A stretch of DNA of 64,000 bases from Actinoplanes sp. N902-109 (GCF_000389965.1 NC_021191.1:8991501-9055500), one strand, 5' to 3'; positions 9,286 to 17,990 are shown, numbered from the stretch's first letter. Notes: generated from the sequence alone by a model not told the origin. Numbers and translations: made by a program.

Positions 9286-9585
9286 TTACAGAGTTGCTGG
9301 GATGATCCAGAAGAATTCGCCGTCGGGATCGACGTCGTAGAGCAGCGCGACCGTGCCCGCGCGTAGGTCGTCAGCGCCGGTCTGGCGGACCTGGACGATC
9401 GCCGAGGAGCCGTCCGGGGCGTGCACCTCGGCCTGGCCGAACGTGCGGGTCACCCGGCCGGTACGCACGACGCAGGTGAGCCCGATGAAGTCGGCGCGCG
9501 ACGGTTGCCTGGTGGGGGACAGGAGCCGCTGGACGATGCGGGCGAGCGCCCCGCCGGAGCCGAGCCGCGACCCGCGTCCACCCAT
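9286..9585 (-). CDS. NfeD-like OB-fold protein (YqiJ C-terminal-type)
   Basis: A 99-residue protein whose C-terminal 65 residues (DFIGLTCVVRTGRVTRTFGQ onward) match the OB-fold part of NfeD/YqiJ proteins, which partner flotillins. Many family members carry transmembrane helices before the OB fold; none is present here, only a basic ~30-residue lead-in. The ATG at 9585 follows a purine-rich RBS-like run. It may be a naturally soluble form or a 5'-truncated gene. Nine bases separate it from the flotillin start region, so it probably heads the operon. Confidence 0.75.
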   Translation of the reverse strand: MGGRGSRLGSGGALARIVQRLLSPTRQPSRADFIGLTCVVRTGRVTRTFGQAEVHAPDGSSAIVQVRQTGADDLRAGTVALLYDVDPDGEFFWIIPATL

Positions 9586-9677
9586 GAAAAAGCCCCGCCC
9601 CCATGTGTCACTCGCAGTGTTCCTGCGGTGACATCGATGGTGACAGGGCTGTGCAAGCGATCTTGCTTGCCGATCGG

Positions 9678-9929
9678 TCAGTCGTCGGTGAGCGCCAGGG
9701 TGTCCGGGAGATCGAGCAGCACCTCGCGGCGGTCGGCGTCGCGGGTGGCATCGGCCAGTTCCTCGATGTAGTCGACGAGTTCGTCGCGCTCGGCATCGGA
9801 CAGGTCCTCGAGCGCCGCAGCGAGATCATCCAGCAGCGTGGTCGCGGTCTCCGGGGCGATCTCGTCGTCGCTGGTGAGTTCGATCGACACCGCCAGGTCG
9901 ATCAGGGCGCGCAGCAGGATGCGATTCAC
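9678..9929 (-). CDS. Small acidic hypothetical protein
   Basis: An 83-residue, strongly acidic, helix-rich protein (LLDDLAAALEDLSDAERDELVDYIEEL). GTG 9929 is chosen because the homologous-looking part begins there (VNRILLRALIDLAVSIEL); the frame is open further upstream to 10148, but that part reads as non-coding. No family is recognised. It precedes the NfeD-like gene by about 90 bp on the same strand and may be co-expressed with it. Confidence 0.6.
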   Translation of the reverse strand: MNRILLRALIDLAVSIELTSDDEIAPETATTLLDDLAAALEDLSDAERDELVDYIEELADATRDADRREVLLDLPDTLALTDD

Positions 9930-10253
9930 GGAGGCAGCATAGACCTCACTGTGAGTCACAGGCAGGCAGCCCGACGCCACGAGCGTGACCATTACCGATC
10001 GTGACGGTGGCGTTGCCAAACGGGAGCAGATGGGTCCGGCTGGGCAGTTTGTCCACGGCCCGCCTGCTGCCCGGTTCGGCCTGGAATGCGCTGCCTGAGA
10101 TGTCTGGGTTAGCCCTTTTGGCCAGTTCGCCGCAGACCTCTGGCTCACGGCCTTGAATCACCCTCGGTGACGACCTAATGTCCTGATACGTCCAGCAGCG
10201 AGGCAAGAGTAACGGCGCTGAAAACACGATCAGTGATGAAGGGAGGGCAGGCC
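9930..10253. other. Intergenic region between divergent transcription units
   Basis: About 320 bp without a convincing gene, between the minus-strand acidic small protein and the plus-strand exopolysaccharide operon. Open frames here have poor codon bias. The region must hold promoters for both directions. Just before the glycosyltransferase start there is a clear RBS (GGGAGGGC, 10241-10248). No recognisable riboswitch or terminator could be identified by eye. Confidence 0.5.
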
Positions 10254-11600
10254 ATGACCGCTTCGAACAGCTGGTTCCTGGTGATCTCCGGGTACGCCGT
10301 CCTGCTCGCCTGGCCGGTCTCGACGATCGCGCTCGTCAGCTTCGCTGTGCGTTACATGGCCTCCCACCGGCGCAAGGTCGTCGAGCAGTCGCTGCTCCGC
10401 GGCAACGCCACCCCCGAGCACTTCTGGATCATCGTGCCGGCGCTGAACGAGGAGGTCGTCGTCGGCAACACGGTCGCTGCGGCGCTCACGCTCGGCGGTC
10501 CCGGCGGCACGCTGGCTCGGGTGCTCGTCGTCGATGACGGCTCCGACGACCGCACCCCCGAGGTGCTCGCCGCGATCGACCACCCCCGCCTGATCGTGCT
10601 GCGCCGCGAGCTCCCCGAGGCGCGCAAGGGCAAGGGCGAGGCGCTCAACGCCGCCTACCGCTACATCGCCGAGCGCACCCGCGAGGCCGGGGTCGACCCC
10701 GAGCGGGTCGTCATCGGCATCATCGACGGCGACGGCCAGGGCAGCAGCAACATCCTGCTCGAGGTCTCCCGGATGATGCGCGACCCGACGATCGGCGCGG
10801 TGCAGGTGCAGGTGCGCATCCGCAACCGCAACAAGCTGCTCGGCGCGGTGCAGGACCTCGAGTTCGGCGCGATCGTCAACGCCTGCCAGAGCCTGCGCGA
10901 CAGCATCGACACGGTCGGCCTCGGCGGCAACGGGCAGTTCACCCGGCTTTCGGCGCTGCTGGCGCTGGGCAGCACGCCCTGGTCGGCCTGCCTGGTCGAG
11001 GATCTCGAGCTGGGCCTGCGGATGCACCTCGACGGGGTCGGCATCCGCTACACCTCCCGCGCCGCCGTCACCCAGCAGGCCGTGGTGGACCTGCGCCGGC
11101 TCACCCGCCAGCGCACCCGCTGGGCCCAGGGCAACCTGCAGTGCGCGCGGTACCTGCGCCGGCTCGCCGCGTCCAAGCGGATCGGCGTGACCGCGCTGCT
11201 GGAGATGGTCCACTACCTGGTCGCGCCATGGCTCAACGCGCTGGTCACCGTCGGCCTGGTCGGCGGGGTGCTGGCCGGGACGACCGGGCTGGCGCTCGGC
11301 CACCCGATGCCGTACCTGCGCTCCTGGCAGGACCTGGCGAACAGCGGCGAGATGTGGTTCGCCGTCTCGTTCTTCCCCGGCTTCGTCTGGGCGCTGGTGC
11401 ACCGCTACCGGCTGCGCGACGAGACCCTGCGCCGGCTGCTGATCGCCGCCGCCGCGTATCCGATCTTCCTGCTCCTCGGCCTGGTTGCCACCTACCGCGC
11501 GTTCGCCCGCCAGGCGAGCGGCCGGCAGACCTGGGCCAAGACCGAACGGCTCGTCGAAGAGCCGCTCGAAGCACCGCTCCCCCTCGCCCTCGCCGCGTAA
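10254..11600 (+). CDS. Membrane family 2 glycosyltransferase (polysaccharide synthase)
   Basis: A 448-residue processive GT2. It has an N-terminal membrane helix, then HFWIIVPALNEE (nucleotide-binding), VLVVDDGSDDRT (first Asp pair), IIDGDGQGS (DxD-like), QRTRWAQGN (the QxxRW acceptor motif), and three or four C-terminal membrane helices. This layout is that of hyaluronan/PgaC-type synthases, which polymerise and extrude a sugar chain. The start at 10254 is preferred over 10233 because of the RBS at 10241-10248. It is the first gene of a tight operon with a UDP-GlcNAc 2-epimerase and an exported deacetylase, so the product is probably an amino-sugar exopolysaccharide. Confidence 0.88.
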   Translation: MTASNSWFLVISGYAVLLAWPVSTIALVSFAVRYMASHRRKVVEQSLLRGNATPEHFWIIVPALNEEVVVGNTVAAALTLGGPGGTLARVLVVDDGSDDRTPEVLAAIDHPRLIVLRRELPEARKGKGEALNAAYRYIAERTREAGVDPERVVIGIIDGDGQGSSNILLEVSRMMRDPTIGAVQVQVRIRNRNKLLGAVQDLEFGAIVNACQSLRDSIDTVGLGGNGQFTRLSALLALGSTPWSACLVEDLELGLRMHLDGVGIRYTSRAAVTQQAVVDLRRLTRQRTRWAQGNLQCARYLRRLAASKRIGVTALLEMVHYLVAPWLNALVTVGLVGGVLAGTTGLALGHPMPYLRSWQDLANSGEMWFAVSFFPGFVWALVHRYRLRDETLRRLLIAAAAYPIFLLLGLVATYRAFARQASGRQTWAKTERLVEEPLEAPLPLALAA

Positions 11601-11617
11601 ATAAAGGACCCCCCGTC

Positions 11618-12808
11618 ATGTCACTGCCCGAAGTGCACCTGATCGGTGGCACCCGCCCCGAAGCCGTCAAGCTCGCCCCGGTCGTGCTCGCGTTCCGCGA
11701 GGCCGGCCGGCTCGCGCCCGTCATGGTCGCCAGCGGCCAGCACCCCACGATGGTCAGCCAGGCGCTCGCCGCGTTCGGCATCGCGCCGGACGTCACGCTG
11801 ACCGTCGAGCGCGGCACCGGCGGTCAGGCCGAGCTGCTCACCGAGATGATCCGCCGGCTCGACGAGCTGTGGACCACCCGGCCCCCGGCCGCCGTGATCG
11901 TGCAGGGCGACACCACCACCAGCCTGGCCGGGGCGCTGGCCGCGTTCTGGCGGCGGATCCCGGTGGTGCACCTCGAGGCCGGGCTGCGCTCGGGCGACCT
12001 CGACTCGCCGTTCCCCGAGGAGGCCAACCGGCGGCTCGTCGCCCAGGTCGCAGCGCTGCACCTGGCGCCCACGCCGCTGGCCGCGATGAACCTGCTCGAC
12101 GAGAACATCGCCACCGGCGACGTGCTCATCACCGGCAACACCGTGGTGGACGCGACGCTGACGGTGGCCGCGCGCAAGCTGCCGTACGAGAACCCCGCCC
12201 TCGCCGCCACCCGCGCCACCTCGGCCAACCGGCTGGTCGTCGTCACCGCCCACCGGCGCGAGTCCTGGGGCGCGCCGCTCGACCGCATCCTGACCGCGGT
12301 CCGCGAGCTGGTCGAGCGCTACCCCGACATCGACGTGGTGCTGCCCAGCCACCCCAACCCGGCGGTGCGGGCCCAGGTCGAGGCCGGCCTCGGCGGCGTC
12401 GAGCGGGTCACGATCACCGACCCGCTGCCCTACCCGGACCTGTCCCGGCTGCTCTCCGAGGCGTACCTGGTGCTGACCGACTCCGGCGGCATCCAGGAGG
12501 AGGCGCCCTCGTTCGGGGTGCCGGCCCTGGTGCTGCGCGAGGTCACCGAGCGCGTCGAGTCGCTGCACGCCGGCTGCGCCAAGCTCGTCGGTTCGAACCC
12601 GGAACTGATCGTCAAGGAGGCGGCGGCGCTGCTGGACAGCCGGGTCCGCCGCGACGCGATGACCGCCGGCGGAAACCCCTACGGCGACGGTCTTGCCGCC
12701 CGCCGCACCGCCCAGGCCACCGCCGCCCTGCTCGGACTGGCGGACGCCCCGGCGCCCATGCCCGCTCTCGAGTCCCCCGCCGCTGTCACGTACGGAGCGT
12801 CCATCTGA
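11618..12808 (+). CDS. wecB: UDP-N-acetylglucosamine 2-epimerase (non-hydrolysing)
   Basis: A 396-residue enzyme interconverting UDP-GlcNAc and UDP-ManNAc. Family motifs are visible in order: GTRPEAVKLAPV near the N-terminus, ASGQHPTM, QGDTTTSLAGALAAF, HLEAGLRSGD, NTVVDA, TAHRRESWG and LTDSGGIQEEA. The length is that of a full WecB/MnaA enzyme. It starts 17 bp after the GT2 gene. Its stop overlaps the next start (TGATG), indicating coupling. It should supply UDP-ManNAc to the adjacent synthase, which is an inference from the operon. The symbol denotes the family rather than proven orthology. Confidence 0.92.
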   Translation: MSLPEVHLIGGTRPEAVKLAPVVLAFREAGRLAPVMVASGQHPTMVSQALAAFGIAPDVTLTVERGTGGQAELLTEMIRRLDELWTTRPPAAVIVQGDTTTSLAGALAAFWRRIPVVHLEAGLRSGDLDSPFPEEANRRLVAQVAALHLAPTPLAAMNLLDENIATGDVLITGNTVVDATLTVAARKLPYENPALAATRATSANRLVVVTAHRRESWGAPLDRILTAVRELVERYPDIDVVLPSHPNPAVRAQVEAGLGGVERVTITDPLPYPDLSRLLSEAYLVLTDSGGIQEEAPSFGVPALVLREVTERVESLHAGCAKLVGSNPELIVKEAAALLDSRVRRDAMTAGGNPYGDGLAARRTAQATAALLGLADAPAPMPALESPAAVTYGASI

Positions 12809-14442
12809 TGCGTACCCCCAAGCTCTCCCGCCGGGCCGTCCTGGGCGCCGGCGTCGCGCTGACCGCCACGGCCGCGCTCGGGGTCGGCGTGATGAACGCC
12901 GATGCCGCGACCACCACCCCGGCAAGGGCGCCGCTGCCCAGCAAATCGGGCAAGGCGGCACCCGGTGGCGGCACTGCCAAGACCCTCGTCCTGTACGACA
13001 CCACCGGCGACTACGGCTGGCTCGGTGAGGTCTACGCCACCCAGACCGCGAACCTCGCCTCGCACTTCGGTTCGTGGACCGCGGCGCCGGTGGCCGGTTA
13101 CCAGGCCGGCGATCTGAACCCTTACACCGCGGTGGTCTACCTCGGATCCACCTACGACGAGCCGCTGCCCACCGCGTTCCTCGACGACATGGCCACCACC
13201 ACGAAGCCGGTCACCTGGGTCTTCGACAACATCTGGCAGCTCACCGCCCGCGCCACGTTCGCCGCGACGCACGGCTTCACCAGCACCTCGTTCGACTTCA
13301 CCGACGTGGCCGAGGTCGGTTACAAGGGCAAGAAGCTGACCCGGGACACCACCGGCAGGTCCGGCATCATGCAGCTGTCGATCACCGACGCCGGCAAGGT
13401 CACGACCCTGGCCACGGCCGTACGCCCGGACGGCTCCGAGTTCCCCTGGGCGGTGCAGTCGGGCAACTTCACCTACGTCGGCGAGATCCCGTTCTCGTAC
13501 GTGACCCACGACGACCGCTACCTCGCCTTCGCCGACCTGCTGTTCGACTCGCTGGGCGAGACCGGCGTGGCCCGTGAACGGCACCGCGGCCTGGTCCGCA
13601 TCGAGGACGTCGGCCCGGACTCCGACCCGGCCGAGCTCAAGGCGATCGCCGACTACCTGTACGCGCAGAAGGTGCCGTTCAGCGTGGCGGTCTTCCCGCG
13701 CTACCGCGACCCCAAGGGCGTGCAGAACAACGGCAAGGCGCAGGACTACACGCTGGTCAACAAGCCGAAGGTGGTCGCGGCGCTCAAGTACATGCAGCAG
13801 CGCGGCGGCACGTTGATCATGCACGGCTACACCCACCAGTACGGCACCGTCGCGAACCCGTACGACGGGGTCAGCGCCAACGACTTCGAGTTCTACGCCG
13901 CGCATGTCGACGCGGCCGACAACGTGGTCTACGACGGCCCGGTCGCCGGCGACTCGGCGGCGTACACCACGGCCCGGATCGCCGCCTCGGGCCTGACCTT
14001 CGCACTGGCCGGGCTCGGGGTGCCGACCACGTTCGAGCCGCCGCACTACGCCGCCAGCGCCGTGGACTACCAGGCGATCAACGCCGCGATGGGCAAGCGC
14101 TACGACCGCGGCCTGTACTTCCCGGGCGTGCTCACCGGGGCCAAGATCGACTACAACCGGCAGTTCGGGCAGTTCTTCCCGTACGCCGTCCGCGACGTCT
14201 ACGGCTCGGTCGTGATCCCGGAGAACATCGGCAACGTGGAGCCCGATGCGTACAACAACCACCCCGCCCGGTTGCCCGCCGACATCCTCGCCTCAGCCGA
14301 CCGCAACCTGGTCGTACGGGACGGCGTGGCCAGCTTCTTCTACCACCCGTACCTGGGCACCGACTACCTGAGGACGCTGGTCGCCGGCATCCAGGCGCAG
14401 GGTTACACGTTCGTCAGCGGCGACTCGATGGTGGCGAACTGA
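12808..14442 (+). CDS. Tat-exported polysaccharide deacetylase-like protein (DUF2334 type)
   Basis: A 544-residue secreted protein. The N-terminus MRTPKLSRRAVLGAGVALTA is a twin-arginine signal followed by an ADA cleavage region. The mature part begins with a Rossmann-like segment (TLVLYDTTGDYGWLG), then a deacetylase-like barrel with RIEDVGPDSD (metal Asp) near residue 268, the metal-binding HGYTHQYG and FEPPHYAAS. It probably trims N-acetyl groups from, or otherwise modifies, the polymer made by the two upstream genes. The ATG overlaps the epimerase stop. A much longer open frame upstream in this phase is a shadow of the epimerase gene. Confidence 0.85.
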   Translation: MRTPKLSRRAVLGAGVALTATAALGVGVMNADAATTTPARAPLPSKSGKAAPGGGTAKTLVLYDTTGDYGWLGEVYATQTANLASHFGSWTAAPVAGYQAGDLNPYTAVVYLGSTYDEPLPTAFLDDMATTTKPVTWVFDNIWQLTARATFAATHGFTSTSFDFTDVAEVGYKGKKLTRDTTGRSGIMQLSITDAGKVTTLATAVRPDGSEFPWAVQSGNFTYVGEIPFSYVTHDDRYLAFADLLFDSLGETGVARERHRGLVRIEDVGPDSDPAELKAIADYLYAQKVPFSVAVFPRYRDPKGVQNNGKAQDYTLVNKPKVVAALKYMQQRGGTLIMHGYTHQYGTVANPYDGVSANDFEFYAAHVDAADNVVYDGPVAGDSAAYTTARIAASGLTFALAGLGVPTTFEPPHYAASAVDYQAINAAMGKRYDRGLYFPGVLTGAKIDYNRQFGQFFPYAVRDVYGSVVIPENIGNVEPDAYNNHPARLPADILASADRNLVVRDGVASFFYHPYLGTDYLRTLVAGIQAQGYTFVSGDSMVAN

Positions 14443-14443
14443 C

Positions 14444-14806
14444 GTGTCCGGCACCGCGGAGGTCGTCGCGTTCTACGCCCAGTCCTGGATCAACCGGGAC
14501 ACCGGCGCCGCCCGCCGGGTCATCGCGCCGGACGCCGGGATCGCCTGGAACCTCGGCCAGCCGGTCGACGACGAGGAACTGCTGGACGTGCTGGGCCGGG
14601 TGGCCGCGTTCGTCGACGCCGTCACCATCGTGTCGGTGACCTGCACGGGCGAACGGGCCGCGCTGCTCCACGACTGCGCGGGCCCGTTCGGCACCGTCCG
14701 GCTGGCCGAGTTTCTCGAGGTCACCGATGGCCGGATCAGCGACATCCGGCAGCTCTGGGATGTGACCGCGGTCCGCCGCTACTTCCCGGGGCTGCTCGAC
14801 GGCTGA
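14444..14806 (+). CDS. NTF2/SnoaL-like fold protein
   Basis: A 120-residue single-domain protein starting at GTG 14444, one base after the deacetylase stop codon. The pattern VVAFYAQSWINRD...LGQPVDDEELLDVLGRVAAF...FLEVTDGRISDIRQLWD is that of the nuclear transport factor 2 / SnoaL superfamily: a cone-shaped fold used for small-molecule binding or isomerisation. The substrate cannot be read from sequence. It is placed as the last gene of the polysaccharide operon, but the last 28 bp overlap the convergent hydrolase gene. Confidence 0.75.
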   Translation: MSGTAEVVAFYAQSWINRDTGAARRVIAPDAGIAWNLGQPVDDEELLDVLGRVAAFVDAVTIVSVTCTGERAALLHDCAGPFGTVRLAEFLEVTDGRISDIRQLWDVTAVRRYFPGLLDG

Positions 14807-15552
14807 GTCTCCCCACAGCGCTCCAGCAGCGCGAACAAGTTGTCCCAGTGCCGCTTCTCGGCGGCCTCGTGGTACATCGCCGTGTCACTCATCGTGTAAC
14901 CGTGCGGGGCGCCCTCGTACACCTCGGAGGTGTAGGTCACTCCCGCGTCGTCGAGGGCCTTCTCCAGCGTGGCGATGTGCCCGGCGTCCATCGACTGGTC
15001 GTTGTCGGCGTGACCGAAGTACAGCTCACCGGTGATGGCGCCGGCCTTGAGATGGGGGCTGTCCGGCTGGTCGGTGGCGAGCCGGCCGCCGTGGAAACTG
15101 GCGATGGCCTTGATCCGGTCGGGGAACGCGCCGATCGCCTTGAACGCGTTCGTGCCGCCCATGCAGTATCCCGTGATGACGACCGGCTCGGCCGCGACCT
15201 TCGGCTGGGCGGCGAAGAAGTCCAGGTAGGCCTGAATGTCGGGGAGGACCGTCGCGGTGTCCAGCGCGATGACGTACGGATAGATCTCGGTGATCATCTT
15301 TTCCCGGCCCTCGGGGGAGCTCAGCTCGCCGGTGATCAGCGGGCTGCGGCCGGCACGATAGAGCAGGTTGGGCGCGAGCACCGCGTAGCCTCGCCCGGCG
15401 ATCCGCCCGGCCATCTCGTGGATGCGCGGGCGCAGCCCGAAGGCGTCCGGGAACAGCAGCACACCGGGGAACGGGCCGTCGCCGTCGGGAAGCACCAGAC
15501 AGCCATCGGCGACGCCGTCCGGTGCGGGAATGTCCACATTGATGGTTTCCAT
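14779..15552 (-). CDS. Dienelactone hydrolase family protein
   Basis: A 257-residue alpha/beta hydrolase of the dienelactone hydrolase family. The nucleophile elbow is GYCMGG (Cys nucleophile, as in canonical dienelactone hydrolases). The acid is plausibly in LYFGHADNDQSM, and the histidine in EVYEGAPHGYTM. The protein is cytosolic, with no signal peptide. The physiological ester or lactone substrate is unknown. The 3' end overlaps the NTF2-like gene by 28 bp on the opposite strand. Confidence 0.88.
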   Translation of the reverse strand: METINVDIPAPDGVADGCLVLPDGDGPFPGVLLFPDAFGLRPRIHEMAGRIAGRGYAVLAPNLLYRAGRSPLITGELSSPEGREKMITEIYPYVIALDTATVLPDIQAYLDFFAAQPKVAAEPVVITGYCMGGTNAFKAIGAFPDRIKAIASFHGGRLATDQPDSPHLKAGAITGELYFGHADNDQSMDAGHIATLEKALDDAGVTYTSEVYEGAPHGYTMSDTAMYHEAAEKRHWDNLFALLERCGETQPSSSPGK

Positions 15553-15698
15553 GGGCGCACCCTAATCCGCTCACCGACAGTGACCCTGGATGTTTGCTGA
15601 GCGACTTGAACCAGACTTAAGGAAACTGGCAGAACCCGTTAAGCCGAACCGGAAGACGATCACTGGCGTTCGCATCGCCCACGATCGGAGTTCGGTCC

Positions 15699-17165
15699 AT
15701 GTCACGTCGACGTCTGCGTCTGGCCATCTACGCGGGAGCCGCTGCGCTTGCCGTGGGCGGGGGTGCGATCGCTGCGGTCGCGGCCACCAGCCCGTCGACG
15801 ACGGCCACCGGCGGGCTCACGGCGAGTTTCACCAAGGACTCCGACTGGGGCACCGGCTACCAGGGCAAATACACCCTCAAGAACACCGGGGGCGCCCCGG
15901 TCAGCGGCTGGCAGCTCGCGTTCGGCCTGCCCAGCACCGCGAAGCTCAGCAGCAGCTGGGAAGCGACGGTGACCACGTCCGGCGGCACGAACACGGCCAA
16001 GGACAAGGGTTACAACGCCACCATCGCGCCCGGTGCGAGCACCACGTTCGGCTTCGTGGTCAACGGCACGGGCGACCCGACGAGCTGCACGATCAACGGC
16101 GCGTCCTGCGCCGGCGGCGGCGCGGGCCCGGCCCCCACCACGGCGCCGACCACCGCACCCACCACGAAGGCGCCGACCACGGCGCCCACGACGAAGCCGC
16201 CGACCACCGCACCCACCAGCAAGCCGCCGACCACGGCGCCCACCACCACCCCGCCCACCTCCGGCGGTGGGAGCAGCGGCGGTGGCAACGTGCTCGTTGC
16301 TCCGTACGTGGACATGGGTCTGCTCTCGAACGGCAGCACCACGCTGTCGAGCCTGGCGTCGAGCGGCAACGTCAAGTCCTTCTCGCTGGCGTTCGTGACC
16401 AGCGTCGGCTGCAAGGCCAGCTGGTTCAACGCCTTCGACCCGCGCAGCAAGCAGTTCGGTGACCAGATCGACGCCCTGCGCGCGACCGGTGGCGACGTGA
16501 AGGTCTCCTTCGGTGGCGCCACCGGCATCGAGCTGGCCCAGGCGTGCACCGACGTCAAGGCGCTGCAGGCCGAGTACCAGGCGGTCGTGTCCGCGTACAA
16601 CCTGAAGTACATCGACCTCGACATCGAGGGCGCCGCGGTGGCCGACCCGACCACGATCGCCCGCCGCTCGCAGGCGCTGGCCGCGCTGCAGAAGGCCAAC
16701 CCCGGCCTGAAGATCTCGCTGACCCTGCCGGTGCTGCCGGAGGGCCTGACCAACGACGGCCTCAACGTCGTGAAGTCGGCCAAGGACGCCGGGGTGGATC
16801 TGGACCTGGTCAACATCATGGCGATGGACTACGGCCGCTCCGGCCAGGACTACGGCGACCTCGCGATCCAGGCCGTCAAGTCGACCAAGGACCAGCTCAA
16901 GTCGATCTACGGCGGCAGCGACGCGGCGGCGTTCAAGAAGGTCGGCGTGACCCCGATGCTCGGCAAGAACGACGACAACGGCACGTTCACCCAGGAGGAC
17001 GCCCGTGACCTGGTTGCCTTCGCGAACAGCAACCACCTCGGGTTCGTCTCCTTCTGGGAGCTCAACCGTGACAAGAACGCCTGCAACGGCGCGCTGTTCC
17101 AGTGCACCAACGTCACCCAGACGCCGTTCGAGTTCAGCAAGATCTTCGCGGCCTTCAAGGGCTGA
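15699..17165 (+). CDS. Secreted chitinase: CBM2 - PT linker - GH18
   Basis: A 488-residue exported glycoside hydrolase. Residues 1-30 form a signal peptide (basic SRRRLRLAI then a hydrophobic stretch). About 38-137 is a carbohydrate-binding module family 2 (GLTASFTKDSDWGTGYQGKY, Trp50/Trp71/Trp87, cysteines at 130 and 137). About 145-190 is a proline/threonine linker with repeats of TTAPTT. About 197-486 is a GH18 barrel with the catalytic YIDLDIEG (Asp306, Asp308, Glu310). It should hydrolyse chitin outside the cell. A strong terminator follows. An LPMO encoded at 38 kb is a plausible functional partner. Confidence 0.9.
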   Translation: MSRRRLRLAIYAGAAALAVGGGAIAAVAATSPSTTATGGLTASFTKDSDWGTGYQGKYTLKNTGGAPVSGWQLAFGLPSTAKLSSSWEATVTTSGGTNTAKDKGYNATIAPGASTTFGFVVNGTGDPTSCTINGASCAGGGAGPAPTTAPTTAPTTKAPTTAPTTKPPTTAPTSKPPTTAPTTTPPTSGGGSSGGGNVLVAPYVDMGLLSNGSTTLSSLASSGNVKSFSLAFVTSVGCKASWFNAFDPRSKQFGDQIDALRATGGDVKVSFGGATGIELAQACTDVKALQAEYQAVVSAYNLKYIDLDIEGAAVADPTTIARRSQALAALQKANPGLKISLTLPVLPEGLTNDGLNVVKSAKDAGVDLDLVNIMAMDYGRSGQDYGDLAIQAVKSTKDQLKSIYGGSDAAAFKKVGVTPMLGKNDDNGTFTQEDARDLVAFANSNHLGFVSFWELNRDKNACNGALFQCTNVTQTPFEFSKIFAAFKG

Positions 17166-17226
17166 GACACAGCAAGACCGGACAGCCACGACCTTCCGTC
17201 CCCCAACGGAAACATCCCCATCGAGA

Positions 17227-17262
17227 GCGCGGCGCCTTCCCCGGCGCCGCGCTTTCTCTTTG
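17227..17262 (+). terminator. Rho-independent terminator after the chitinase gene
   Basis: A perfect 10-bp stem, GCGCGGCGCC and GGCGCCGCGC, around a 6-base loop (17227-17252), followed by the pyrimidine-rich run TTTCTCTTT. It lies 62 bp after the chitinase stop and before the convergent TetR gene. Confidence 0.85.
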
Positions 17263-17300
17263 TCAGGTGAAGCCCCGGCTTGTCAGGTGAAGCCCCGGCC
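17261..17300. repeat. 20-bp tandem duplication at the 3' end of a TetR gene
   Basis: TGTCAGGTGAAGCCCCGGCT at 17261-17280 is followed immediately by the same 20 bases with one change (final C) at 17281-17300. The second copy contains the TetR stop codon (TCA on this strand, 17283-17285) and its last codons; the first copy is an extra copy of that gene end lying outside the gene. Confidence 0.9.
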
Positions 17301-17885
17301 CGCCTCGGCGAGCGCGCGCTGGGCCACGTCGGGCAGCGACATCTCCTCGGGCCGTTCGAGCCACACGTGCAGCGCAACCCGCATCGCCGTCATGAACGTG
17401 GCGGCCATCAGCCGGGCGCGCATCCCGAGCGGGTCGGCATCGGCGATCCGGTCGGCCAGCGCCACACCCAGCTCGGTCTCCAGCATGGCGAACGTGCTGA
17501 CCTGCTGCGCCAGCAAGGCCGGCTCGGTGCGCAGCAGCTGCGTCTGGGTCACCCACTGCGGGTCGAGGTCGCCGATCCGGCCGTAGAGCTCCGCCGCCGC
17601 AACGCTGAGCGCCGCCCACGGGGGTTCCTGCGGCGGGCGCGCGCGGACCATGTCGATCAGCGCGCCCATCCGGCGGTGGTCGCCGTGGAGCAGCGCCTCT
17701 TCCTTGTTGGCGAAGTAGTTGGAGAACGTGCGGCGGGAGACGCCGGCCTCGTCCGCCACCGCCTCCACCGTGATCCGGCCGGCGCCGTGCGCCATCGCCA
17801 GCCGCACCGCGGCCTCGTGCAGGGCCGCGCGGGTGGCCGCCTTCTTGCGCTCGCGCAGCCCCGGCTCGGCTGCCGTCGTGCTCAT
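17283..17885 (-). CDS. TetR family transcriptional regulator
   Basis: A 200-residue TetR regulator. The N-terminal helix-turn-helix (about residues 12-60) contains ITVEAVADEAGVSRRTFSNYF, diagnostic of the family. The C-terminal ligand domain is helical and unremarkable. It is divergent from a MarR regulator and an MFS exporter gene, with a ~105-bp shared intergenic region containing repeats suitable as operators. It may repress itself and/or the exporter. The ligand is unknown. Confidence 0.9.
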   Translation of the reverse strand: MSTTAAEPGLRERKKAATRAALHEAAVRLAMAHGAGRITVEAVADEAGVSRRTFSNYFANKEEALLHGDHRRMGALIDMVRARPPQEPPWAALSVAAAELYGRIGDLDPQWVTQTQLLRTEPALLAQQVSTFAMLETELGVALADRIADADPLGMRARLMAATFMTAMRVALHVWLERPEEMSLPDVAQRALAEAGRGFT

Positions 17886-17921
17886 CCGACGAGCTTAGCG
17901 ATGATCTGGCTCACTTCCCAA

Positions 17922-17947
17922 TGAGCAAACTTGCGCGTTGAGCAAGT
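17922..17947. promoter_or_regulatory. Probable operator in the TetR/MarR divergent promoter
   Basis: ACTTGC and GCAAGT (17929-17934 and 17942-17947) form an inverted repeat around 7 bases, and TGAGCAA is directly repeated at 17922-17928 and 17939-17945. The position, between two divergent regulator genes and about 45-65 bp before the MarR start, fits a repressor site. Which regulator binds cannot be told. Confidence 0.45.
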
Positions 17948-17990
17948 AAGGCGAATAGTTGTATGCGGCAACCATTCCTAGGAGGTCCCC

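Noticed and set aside
7426..9366. 646-codon plus-strand open frame
   Set aside because: Antisense shadow of the flotillin coiled coil, with a Leu/Gly/Asp-rich unnatural composition.
9946..10227. 93-codon minus-strand ORF upstream of the GT2 gene
   Set aside because: Poor codon bias, no RBS and no recognisable pattern; the region is better read as promoter DNA.
15553..15698. DasR- or chitin-type operator before the chitinase gene
   Set aside because: No match to the ACTGGTCTAGACCACT-type palindrome or the chitinase direct repeats could be found by eye.
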